This document shows positions 40,601 through 53,834 of a DNA stretch of 64,000 nt, in pieces. The stretch is from Salticus scenicus (lineage: Eukaryota; Arthropoda; Arachnida; Araneae; Salticidae): the NCBI GenBank assembly GCA_963930645.1, contig OZ005648.1:273530403-273594402 (forward strand). Direction: 5' to 3'. The first letter of the stretch is position 1, and every line of letters begins with the position of its first letter. A program made the translations under genes and the position numbers. A model generated the notes under the pieces. The model was not told where the DNA came from, did no database searches, and worked only from the letters and a program-made list of their open reading frames with translations.

Positions 40601-43600
40601 ATAGCAAAGCGGGAAAAGTCTACTAGTAATAAAACATATAGAAAGAAGTCCCAACAAGATCCGTACAACTTCAAACTTTAATTTAAAAAAAAAAAAAAAA
40701 TTCTACAACAAAACTTTTTTTAACTTTTATTAAAGCAACTCTTTTCCCCAAATTTTTATGTACTTATTGTCATTCACTACTGTATGTTTGTGAATCTCAA
40801 GCTAATAAAAAATGCGTCTCCATTTTAAGGTAAATATAAACTTTTTCATTTGTCTCTCCGTGGCTGAGGTAGTTAGAGCGCCATGTTAGTAACGCGATGG
40901 TCCAGCGCTCGATACCCCAAATGTCTGGAGTGTTAATTTTTGCAGATAATTAGTAGAAAAGATGTCAATTGATAAAAGAAAATTTTTCATTAACTACACA
41001 GTATCCTAAGAATTTTTGAAGAGTTTTTTTTAACAAGCGCTTTTTTAAGTCCGAATGCTGAAATTTAAGGCAAAAATTTAGTATTCAAACATAAAAATGT
41101 TTTATAAAAAATAACTCTAATAATTTAAATAGATTATTAACACTTTCCAACAAGACTGAAAAGTGTTAATCATTTCGGTTTGTCTGTCTGTCCGTCTGTC
41201 TGTCTGCCCGCAATCTAACACTCCCGTAAATATTTATGGAATTTCTTGAAACTAATATGTGTTATTCAAGTTCACTATCGGACGTTTACTATTGAAAATA
41301 GAGTGAATACCTCTACTGTTTTGTGTACAGGGACACCCGAAAGTATTTCAAAACATTGTGTTCTATGAGAGGTATTTCTATAAACCATATTTTAATACCT
41401 TTACTCTACACAAATCTTAATGAAATTAAAATATGTTATTAAAGTTTGCTATCGGACATTTCATATATAAAATGGAGTAAATAGCACTACTGGATTGTGT
41501 ACAGGGACACCCGAAAGTATACCAAAGCATCGTGTTCTATGAGAGGTATTTCTATAAGCCATATTTTAACACCTTTACTGTGCACAAATCTTAATGAAAT
41601 TGTAATATGTTATTCAAGTTCCCTATCGGATGTTTCATATGTAAAATGGAGTAAATATCACCACTGGTTTATGTACAGGGACACTCGAAAGTATTCGAAA
41701 GTACTGCGTTCTATGAGATGTATTTCTATAAAACAAATTTTAATAACTTTACTTCGTACAAAGCTTAATGAAATTCAAATATGATGTTATTTAAAGTTCA
41801 CTATCGGATGTTTCAGATGTAAAATGGAGTAAATACCACCACTGGTTTATGTACAGGGACACTCGAAAGTATTCCAAAGCACTGCGTTCTATGAGAGATA
41901 TTTCTATAAAACAAATTTTAATAACATTACTTCGTACAAAGCTTAATGAAATTCAAATATGATGTTGTTCATATAAAAGAATGTTTTCTACAGAATCTAG
42001 TATGATCAACATTATATTTATAGGGCCACACAAAAATATCCAATTACTTTAAGAGCTATTAATACAAATTTACTGGAATTGCTCTTTCGTTTACATTAAG
42101 CGTTTTTAACACTTTCTAACAATTTTTAAGGATCAATATAATTTCAATTTGAGTATCTGTTTGTCGGTCTGTCCACTCTCTAACTCCCGTAAATACATAT
42201 GGAATTTCTTGAAACTGATAGATGTTATTCAAGTTCACTATCGTATGTTCTCTATTGCAAACGGATTGAATACCTCTTCTAGTTTGTGTACTGAGACACC
42301 CGAAATTATTACAAAGCATTTTGTTCTATAAGAGGCATTTCTATAAACCGTAATTTAATAACCTTTACTGTACATATAAATTGAAATATGTTGTTCAAGT
42401 TCACTATTTGGATGTTTCCTATATAAAATGGAGTAAATTCAATCAATGGTTTGTGCACAGGGACACTCGAAAGTATTGCAAAGCATTGCGTTCTGTGAGA
42501 GGTATTTCCATAAACCAAATTTTAATAACTTTACATCGCACAAAGCCTAATGAAATTGAAATATTTTATTAACATGCACGAAAGAATGCTTTGTATAAAA
42601 TATGGTATGATTAACACTAGATTTACAGGGCCACACAAAAATATTCAGTTACATTAAGAGCTATTAATAAAAATTTGCTGGAATTGCATTTCCGTTTACA
42701 TTAAGCATTTTAAACAATTTTTAATCATTTTTAAGTATGAATATTATTTTAATTTGTTTATCTGTCTATCCGATTGTCTATCTTACTATCTGTCTGCCTC
42801 CCGACCCCAGCGTCCGTAAATATTTTCAGAATTTTTAAAAAATGATGTGTATTAATGAAATTCACTATGGAATGTTCCCTATTCGAAATGACATTAATAA
42901 GTCCTGTACAACTAGTTTGTGTATAGGGACAACGAAAAAAAAAGCCAATGCATTGCGTTTTAGGACAGACATTTTTAAAAATCACATTTAAATAATTTTC
43001 TACTGTAAGAAATTGACATGTATTCTTAATATTCTAAAATAATGTTTTGTACAGAATATGATATGATTAACCTCCAGATTTACAGGGCTACACTAAAATA
43101 TTCAGATACATTAAGGGCTGCAATTAGAATCTAACGGCTACGTTTTCTTTAGTGGTAAGCTTTTTTAACACTTTCCAACAATGTCTATGACTGGTTTTAA
43201 ATTCATTTAGTCAATCTGTATATAATTTTCAGTCCTTCTGTATGTTTGCTATGTGGTGATAACGTAAGCAGGAATATTAAAAGTTATACGATACAACAAA
43301 TACTTAAAGTTGGAAAGTGTTAATAATTAATGCGTACTGCATGATTTTTCGTTCTTTTTTTCTTTACTTTCTGTTTTTTTTTTTTTTTTTTTTTTTGTGA
43401 ACTGCGCTACACGACATTACGTATAAAGTCTCAATTATTAAAAAAGCCGAAATTTTCATTTTATATTTCTCCAGGGGAATGGAGAGATTGCGCATTGATA
43501 GAGTCGTCGGACATAACTAGACATTTTACTCTGTCATTACGTAAAAGATATTGTGAATTTTAAAAACGTTCATAATGTTGTGGAAATGAAGCACTGGATT

Positions 43601-46600
43601 ATAGCCGCTATGGAAACTAATGATCTCGGCACGCTGCAACGTACCTAGAATTATTTGAATTAGTGGTGCTATGAAGGGATCTCATGTGAAACTTTACTAA
43701 GATGGTTAAAAAGAGAGAAAGAAAGAGAAGGAAAGAAACTTTCTGTGTTTTTCTGCCTATATTCTTTAAAATAAAAAAAATTTTAGCCGTATGGATCTTT
43801 TTGGAACACTCTGTATATCCGCTAAAATCATAAATCCTCTTCTCTGTATAGTAACGATGGAAAGACCAAAAACTTTTCTTTTTTCATGTGCAGAATTGTT
43901 TTACAATTTAACTGTCAATGATTGTTATTTTTTTCGGCAACTATTTCGTTGAAACTTCCTTGTTCAGTTACACAACTGTCATTGTTAACCGTGAAATTTA
44001 TGCGGATTCTTGGCAAAGATTGCTTCTAATTAGATACATAAATATTTAAAATATTTCTGATTGAATAAGACTGAACCAGAATAATTACTTCTTCAGTCTC
44101 ATATGCTCCTGCGGCAAATTGTATCTCCAATTTATAAAAAATATAAATTATTTTAAAATATCTATTGGCTCGATCTTTTTATACGTAAACGAGTTAGTCT
44201 AGCGCTGGAATTTTATATTTATATTTCCATTTTTTTTCCCCTTCTCCTTGCAAATTTAAATTACTAAACATTTGTGTGTATGATATTAAAAATAGATGGC
44301 ACCATCATTTGCATTACATTTAAATGTCATAACGGCTTCAAGAAATTAAAAGTGAGAAAATAATCCTTTAATTAAAATTTTATAATCATATGTGCCCATT
44401 TCATTATTCTTATTATTAATTTATAATGACATAGCTAAATTTACGTATTTCATTAATCATATATTTTTTATTTTCCCGTGACGTATAAAAATTTCGCATT
44501 GCAACGAAAAGAGCTGATTAAAGAAATGTTTTATTTTATTCAAGCTTTTTTTTTTTTTTTTTTTGGGGGGGGGGGGGGGGGATTTTGGAAAATTGCTTGG
44601 TTATTCGGGCTTTCGATCGTAACAATTCTTCTACTATACTTATTGAAATAAATTTTTTAAATGGGATTTCCGCTGAAAAAGAACTAAAAGAATTTTGTAA
44701 TTTTAACTTATTATTTGAATCAACGAACGAATTTTCCAAAACCATGCAAACCTTGGATAAAATTTTCTTTTTCTTTCTTTCTTTCTTTTTTTTAATACAT
44801 TGTTGAAATTGTGATGCAAATTTTTCTGTTAAATTATCTTTTTTTTTTCTTTCATTATTTTATTCGTTTATATGGATAAAATTTTACTTTATTTATTTCA
44901 TTACTTTCTTGTAGTTATGACATTAGTTTCAAGAGTTTCATTTCTGCTGGAAACCAGGCATTTATTATTAATATTCTTGCTATTTGCAGTCATGCAAAAT
45001 CAATTTTCGGTCACCTGATTACTATTCTATATGTTAGAAACAACAACAAAATAACACATCTCAAATTTATTTTGATTGTTTTTTTTTTTTTTTTTTTTTT
45101 TTGTCATATATATATATTTTTTTTAGTCACAATTGTAAGACGAAATCTCTTTAGATTTTTCAAATATATTGTTTTTAACACATTGATGAAAATTTCAATA
45201 ACATATATCACACTCATTCGATTAAAAATAATTTGGAGTGAATACGTTTTAAATTTTCATTACGATAGATCATAATATTTCGAATTGATTTGTGTGCCCC
45301 AGCAAAAGAATCACGACTCACAACATTGTTTAATAAAAAACATGCACTAATAAATCCCTATGAAGAAAAAAAAAAAAAAAGAAATATTTTAATAAGATTT
45401 AAATCCACGTCAAAATTGAATTACCATAATCTGTAATATATATTAATCACTTTATGTATCTCTATAAAATATTGATATATGTGAAAGCTATTTCCAGTAT
45501 AAAAGATCCTATAATGACTCTTTAATATCACATCAATTTTAGAACAATCCAAACATATTTACAGAAGAAAAGGGGACAGACAGACAAACTAAATTCCTAA
45601 ACACATATTACTGGAAAGTTTAATAAAAACTGCTTATTTGGCAAATTTTATTTCCGCGCCAGAATAGCAAATTCTAATTGCTTTTAAGTTAGGTTATCAG
45701 TTTATTTATAAATTAAGCAAAGGGTCAGAGAATGATTTCAAAATGAATGTGTATTACCATTGCCACAAACAGAAAAGCAATTAAAGAAAAAAAAAATGTT
45801 GTTACTACAAATAAACAGAATTTTGATTTTTCAAGATTTCTGAAAGTTCTGCATTCATTTATTAGAGATAATGCGTTTTTCCTTTTTCCAAGATGATAGC
45901 CGAAGCGTTGTTGTATGTATTGTATAAATACATTCTTATTTATATGTTCGATATAGTTTATATGTATAGTGATACATGTATAGGGGAGATGTTTGTGTGT
46001 ATATGAATATACAATACATTCTCATATGCACACAAACATCTCCCTTTATACGTAAATACTTTATAAATACATATTTTGCAACATTCACACTTATCACCAT
46101 ACATGTAAATTACATCGAACATATGAAATATTGTGCATAGAACACAATTGTCATTATCTTGGAAAAAGTAGCGCATTATCTTTAAAAAAATGAGTGCAGG
46201 CACACCCAGAAATCTTCAAAAGTCAGAATTACATCTATTTGTGGTAACAACTATTTTTTCTTTTATTTATCAATTTATTTATTTTTTTATCTTTTATTTT
46301 ACTTTTATTTATTTATTTATTTATTTGAATGTAGAAAAATAATTGCTATTCTGTTTGTGGTAGTGATAATATACGTATAAAAATCATTGTCTTGCAACCA
46401 ATGCAAGGGTGCATGAAATTCAACGAAAAGACAAACATACAGAACTAGATTAAAATTAGAGCTATTTCGAGGTTTTATTAAGAAAATATGGGCTTTTTCT
46501 TTAACGCAAGTTGAAAAAGGAGAAGTAAAAAAAGAGGAGAGAGAAGAACTGGGAGTATTTTTATTTATGTTTCGTTTTTACCCGTGACTTCTTGAGGATA

Positions 46601-47498
46601 AAAATAATTTTATTCGCACACAAGGTCTCATTTTGTTCATATTTTCTTATCGATAATAACAATTCGAATCGGCTTTGTGACGAAAAATTTGGCTGTAAAA
46701 TTAAGTGTGGTGCCTTAAAACTAATATAAACATGTTAAGTTCCACATTTTTTTTTTTTTTTTTTTTAACGACAACGATATCTAGTATTAACACCGGAATA
46801 AACTTATTTAAGTACATTTTTTACACATTGCATGTGGGTGCTTACACGATTTCAAAGTAAAGTTACGCCTATTTTAAATTGCAATAACTTCTGTCCCGAT
46901 ATATATATATATATGTATATATTACACTATATATTATATTATTATATCATTATTATATTGTAATTATATTATTATATATTATTATTATATTATTTATTAT
47001 TATTATATTATATTATATTATATTATATATTATATACTACATATTATACTATATTAAGAAATAACTGAATGCGTAAAGTAATATTACGATAGAAATAACT
47101 AGAAAATTACGATCTATTTAATAAAAAAGATACATTTATGTACATAATTATTGCCTAGAATTAATTATTATAGAAGGGGAAATTTAGTTTAAATATAATA
47201 AAAACGTATTTATTACACTTGATAAAAAAAATTATTACATTATATAAAATATTATGCTATTATAATATTTAACGTGTAGTATATAATATACAATATTGTA
47301 TTATATAAAATAAAAACATTTTATCTTTTCCTACATTCTTAAAAAAGATATTGTATTCATCAGTATATGTTTGCATTTTGATGCATTTACCGTTTTGAGA
47401 TGTTCTCAATACGATTTGACTATTTTTTAAAAAGTATCTATGTATGACTGCGACTCATGTTTTGAGGAAGCTGTTATTAACAAAATTTCATAAAATTA

Positions 47499-47556
<58 letters not shown>

Positions 47557-50378
47557 GGATTCGCATAAATTAGAGCATTTCAGTTATTAGAGCATCCATC
47601 TTTCTAAAGACGTTGCTGGTCATGCATTTTTATAATTTACATGATAGTTATATCTCGAGATTTATGGCTTGAAATCGCTTCAAACTTAATATATAATTTG
47701 TTCATTATGAGAAACGCTAGCGATTCGATTTTAATGCATGTCGCATGAAGGAGGCAATTATTCTGCCATTTTTAAGATGTATTTAATAAATAATGTTCCA
47801 TTTTTATCTTGTAGTGTGGTACCAGCTTGAGTAAGATAATTTTTAAAAAACTCCGCTGTTACAGTTTTGATTTCAGTCGAACAACAGTATTAGCTGCTGT
47901 ATTACCTAAGGTTTTTTCTTTTTCTTCTACTTATTTTTAATTTTGGCAGTATTTTGTTAAAACCATTCTAGTTGAACTAGTATATACAATCCATGAATTT
48001 CGATAAAAACAATGAGCCCACGGATTTAATAATACTAAACTACTAATTAATTTACTACTAATTAAACTACTATTTAATAATACTACTATAACTCTTTTCA
48101 GATAATATATGCGAATTTTAACATGTAAATTATAGTTTTCTTTAGAGAACGCAATTTGTGTTGTACAGTTGTATAGTGTAACTTTTCACTTAAAAAAGAA
48201 GAAGAAAACAATGAATACATAAGGAGCAGTAAGGTACAATGAACTCTCATAGTTTTTACGGTTTTCCTTTTGCACGGTCGCTTATGTTTTAGGTGTAGTT
48301 CATATCGCGGCATAAACAGATCAGAAAGCAGATCAAAATTAAAAAGATGCTTCGTTGCCATGGTAATCGCATGAACACGAATTCTTATTGTCTCCTCATC
48401 TTCAACGATATAGAAAGAAAGAGCATCTACAGCTTCTCCACTTGTCACTCGAGTATCTGCTTTCAAAAATAATTTTAACGCAATGTATAAGGAAATACTC
48501 TATGTTTATATTAATCTTTTTTTAAAAATAGATTTTCAATGGAAATAATTTTTTGGGTACTTGAGAACTGGAAAAGGTTCTCACAGAAACTTGTAATTTA
48601 ATATCTCTTCTGTGTAATGAAAAACATATAAGTGTAAATAGTTTTACTGATTATTTTTTACTCTTCAGAATGTAAATTTTAAATATATTTTTCGTTGAGC
48701 AGTTATTTTAAGATAAAAGCAATATCGAATAGATATTTGTTATTGATGATAACAATTTTTGAATTATGAACTGAAATATTTTATTATATATAGCAAAGTT
48801 TCAATGTTTAGTAAAAATATGCAAATTTTTATTCGCCAAGAGAAAAAATTATGTATTTAAATGATAATTAGGTTAAATGATTAGAATATTTAAAAACTGT
48901 ACTGCTTTAAACTTATTTCGAAATTCAGTATATGTTTATATATGAATTAAAATATTATTGATTTAATATATAGCAAATATAGGTTTCATTATTCATTGGG
49001 TGATTTACCTTCACATAGTCAATTACTGCGAGTTACACAAACACTGTATTCATCAAAAATTTCATTATCATGTTTTCACTTGAGTCACATGTTTTAAAGT
49101 CACCTAAGGCCTTTGTGTGTGTGTGTGTGTGTGTGAAATTGATGCATCAGTATATAAGTAAGGAATCTTCTGATTATTATATTGCCAAAAAGGAAAGAGA
49201 TATAGATGATCAAATTTCATAATTAAGGAAAATTTGGTGTATAGATAGGTTGAAAAGTTTGTGTGAAAATTGGAAAATCGAAAGTGGAACCGAATGTCAG
49301 TATCTCAAAATCGACTCTAACGATTTCCTTCGTATGTGCTACATAAACCACTTTTAGAAGTCCTTTCGTATCTATTCAGTGACTATTACAGGAAAATTTT
49401 TATTTTTCTTGATTAGGTAGGTCAATTTCAGGTCTCGGAAATAAGTGCCCCTCCCCCTCCTCAAAAAAAAAAAAAAGAGCTCTAGTGATTTTCTTCAAAA
49501 TCGCTATTTTAATTACTTTTTAGATGTTGTGTCATATATATTAGTTGGGTACTACCTACAGAAGTATTGATAAGAGCCCTGATTATTCAGGTCAATTTTA
49601 TGTTTTCTCTCTTCTGTTTGAATTATCTCCAAAATGAAGATATGTTACGGCAGGAAATTATAGAAAAACAAAACTTTTTTCTATAATTTCCTACAGTACA
49701 AATTATTTATTAAAATAATTATTTATCAAAATTATTTTGCATGATTAAAACAAACGTCAATTTTATGTCCTATAGATGATTGTCTGTGGAGATGACTTTG
49801 CTTTATTTTATTTATTTATTTATTGTTAAAAATGAGAAAAAATCATAACTTTGTTTTAAATTATCGCAGATTTATAGTTCAACCATAGATTTGTATATAT
49901 ATATATATACATATATCATACTTGTTAGCATTTTAAATTTTTAAATCAGATTTATCACCGCTATTGTTTAATATAAATCACGTTATATTATTTTTATAGG
50001 ATTATATTAAGTTAAAATTGTCGTGGAAAATTTGTGGCGTAAAGTCTCCCGTCGAAATCGGGAGACTTGGCAACTATGATAAATACATTGCAAATATTAT
50101 TTAAATTATCATAATTCATGATGCATTTCGTTAAAAGAAGAAGCATCTCGCATTTGTGTTAGTATTATTGATTATTCTTTCTTTCATTTTACTAGTTTGC
50201 AATTTCGGATACGGTTGGGAGTACGGATCAGTGAACGCCTTAACCCACTACAAATCTTTTAAGGCAGAACGCGTCCAGGTCAAGATTGGACTGAAGGTTG
50301 GACTGAGAGGGATCAACGTCACGCTCAGAGGTAAGTAACGACGTCAATAATGGCTAACTTACCAAACAGTGTCATAAC

Positions 50379-50409
<31 letters not shown>

Positions 50410-53400
50410 CCTATTTTACTTGACCTTTTAGGTTGGTCTGCAATTCAAACAGCTCAATTTTAGACCCACTCTTTCATAAAAACATTAAATTTGTGACACA
50501 GACAAATGGGATTTTAATATTTTATATCTTTCTACAATGACAAATGAATTTCCAGAAACTGTGTCAAAGTTGTAAATTTGAGTTGTTTTCCTACTATCTC
50601 TTACATATAGATAAGAGATTTTTGAATCTGTTTGTCTGTGTGTTGACGCAAGTTGCCACCAGCTTTTCATACTTTAGTTAATTTTAAAAAATCTAACTGT
50701 CCGATCGATAAGTTAATTAAACCGACGGATTCAGAAAAAACGTCCCTTTCATTTGGTATCTTATTTGTAACTAAATTTTGATTATATTTTTTAAAATTAA
50801 TTAAAATGTGAAAATAATAACCTGGTAAAAGCTTTAAAAATGGACATTTAAATTTTTAAATGTTGCCAAAAAAAAATATTTTTTTTTTCCCAACATAAAA
50901 CGGAATATGCTTTCACGCGAAAAAAATAAATAAATAAATAAATAAGTAATAAATAATAAGTAAATAAATATTAAATTTGCTCCTGCACATGAAAAAATTA
51001 GAATATGAAAACGGAGTTATAAAATAAAAACAAGAATAGAAGTTAATAAAAACATGGTAAAAATGAAGTCAGATTTGTTTTCTTTTGAGCAGTCTGCTCT
51101 GCTTCAAAATATTTTTTGTTTATCGCAATTTCACTTTTTTCAAAGTCGTTACTTAATATTTTTGTTGTGTTCACATAAACTATTGTTTTTTACTTTGTGT
51201 GCTTAAAAAAGAATTTTTGGACTTCTCTTTTAAGCACCAAAAGTCCTGATTTCCATTAAAAAACTGGGTTTTTTTTTAATGGATTTACACTTTCTGGGGT
51301 GTTTTGAACACGATTTGTCCATTTTTAGAAAATGTCTCGCCTGCACAGTAAAAAAAAAAAAAAATCAATTGAGGTAGTGAATCAACGAATGCTTTGCCAG
51401 CTTCGCTGATCACTATATTTAAAGGGGGCTAATGTGCAAGTTGTACCTGAGGGAACTAAAGTGAAAGTTGTACCTCAAGGGACTAATGTGAAAGTTGTAC
51501 CTCACGGGACTAATGTGCAAGTTGCACCGAACGAACAAACTATTTCTTTCAACGAAAATGCCTAATACTAACCCTGGACGATAGGTCTAATATATCGTAT
51601 CATATTATATATCGTATTTATCGTAATATAACTCAATACTTATTTCGCTTCCTTCTTCGACTCGTTTTAATACGCATTTTTTATATGCATGAGCAGCCCC
51701 CGAAAAACAAAAACATTAAATCATTAAATTCATTTTTTTACTTATTTTTATTTCATATTATTTCACGCGCACTTTTTATTTCCTAATTCAAAATTATTAA
51801 AAAAAGAACTTTTTCGATATCGCTTGTAACGATACTGATTATTATTAATTTTCGTTTCTTTTTCTTTCAATAATAATAATAATAATAATAAAGATTTTGA
51901 TGAAATTCTGGCAAAAGCAGAATTTAGTTTAGGACGGAGGACTATTAGTTTTTTTTTTTTTTTTTTTTTTTTCTTTCTTTCTTTCTTTTTTCAAATCATA
52001 ACATCGCTTTCAAATTATTCAATTATATTTTCGATAAATTTTAGATTTCGACAAATGTCCAACTACCGAAATCGACAACGCAAAAATCCCAGATTGAGAC
52101 TAATAGGCCCTCAGTCCTAATAAAAATATAAAAACTCATAATATACTCCAATTTTAGATTTTTTCCGCCTTTTGTTTAAATAGTATGTTTTTGGCACGGA
52201 TGAATCGCGCTTGGCATGAAACCTAATTCGGCATTACATTAAAGAGCTTTACTTATTGATAATCTGGGTAATTTTTAAAATTTTGATGCTAAAATAGATC
52301 CGTAAAAGCCACTTTAAGCCAAGTAGAGCATAAAAAATATAAATAAATTATAAAATATTGAAAAAGAGAAAAGAAAGGAAAACGAAAAGAAAAGAAAGAA
52401 ACTGATAATAATAATAATAATAATAATAACATAAATTATGTATTTCTGTCTAAAGTGACGATAAAAATTCAAAAGTCGCCAAGGGGAGCTACATTAAGGC
52501 TGTACCATGATCAGGTTTACATATTTCATTATTTCATTATTTATTTTTCTATATACCAACTACTATTAACTAACTCAACTACTATTACAACCACAAAAAT
52601 TGTCTCATGTGATAGATGTAGCCGATCATAGCACATTGTAATATTATATTTGGTGTGAAATTGTTGTCATTTTATGGTTGATCGGATAAATCAAATAAAT
52701 ATAGAAAATAACGTGAAAGAAAATATTATGCACACCACGTATAGTGTTGTTCATATGTAACTGGGATTCAAATATAAAATGGCTACTTCAATTTTTTCGA
52801 AACTGTCATCTGATAAGCACCTAAATGGAAGCCCACTGGTAAGCTATTGTCGCAGGCAATAGGGACAGACACCCGAGAGTCTGCGAATGAGTGGGTCGCT
52901 AACGAAGGCAGCGGGGAACCAAAGCGGTCTTTAAAGCAATTTCATGATTTCTTTAAAATTTATTTTTGTTTGTAAAGCGATATAGAAAAGAGTTTCCTTT
53001 AAATATAGTAACCAGCGAAGCGAGAAAAGCTTTCGTTGATTCATTACCTTCATTGATTTCATGAATTAAAAAATGGTTTCGTTAAAAAACTTTGATCTAT
53101 TGGCACGCAGGCAGCATCAGTCCGTGTTTTGTACATTTCGAGTTTGATTTTGAAACTTTTCCCGCATTCGGAATTCGGTTCGTTCCCGAACCGGGGCTTT
53201 GCTAGTATATTATAACAAGTGGCACACCTCAAACTCAACACGATGACTGAAATAGTCCACCCTTAGACTACTTCGATGCATTTACCTTATCCTAATTTCA
53301 TACGTAATTTTCCTAGTTTCAGTTTCTTTTGTATTTTCACACATTTCAGATTGTGAAGTTTTTATTGTTTTCATGTTTTTCTAATGCATTTTTTCCAAGG

Positions 53401-53803
53401 ATGTTGTGCATTCATGCACTATAATTTGCAGAGGTGAATGAAGATGGCCAGAGATCGACGTCACGTTTAGAGATAAACGGATTCGTCATTAATGGCTAAT
53501 TCACACAAATGTCGTAATAAGTAAAATAATAATATTAATTAAAGGTTTCAAAATTAGGATCAAAATTTATCTCTCCTCCAGATTTTAGTTGTTTTGCACT
53601 CACTCAGTGGCATGCAAATCCAGAAAAGTGTTTCAGAATTTACGAGGAATGCATGATTTTACGTTCTTGTTCATTTGCACAATATGGATTCGTATTATGC
53701 ACGCGTAAAATGCATAGTTAAATTAATTTCTTTATTTTAATTTTCAATTCCTTTTTTGTTCTCTTTTCTCTCCGCCCCCCCCCCCCCTTCTTCTTCTTCT
53801 TCT

Positions 53804-53834
<31 letters not shown>

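Larger units (their letters stand above)
13366..50195 (+). other. DUOXA: DUOXA intron 2 (36.8 kb, phase 1)
   Basis: GTAAGT at 13366, TAG ending at 50195. More than 600 times longer than the exon before it. It contains most of the mobile elements of the window. Stretches in which I recognise nothing beyond simple repeats: 13370-16880, 17240-18740, 31990-33890, 39300-40850, 43360-45880, 46170-47500 and 47560-48090. Confidence 0.88.

Noticed and set aside
50156..50195. Upstream extension of the DUOXA exon 3 frame
   Set aside because: It is the polypyrimidine tract and TAG acceptor; joining at 50196 restores both phase and family similarity.
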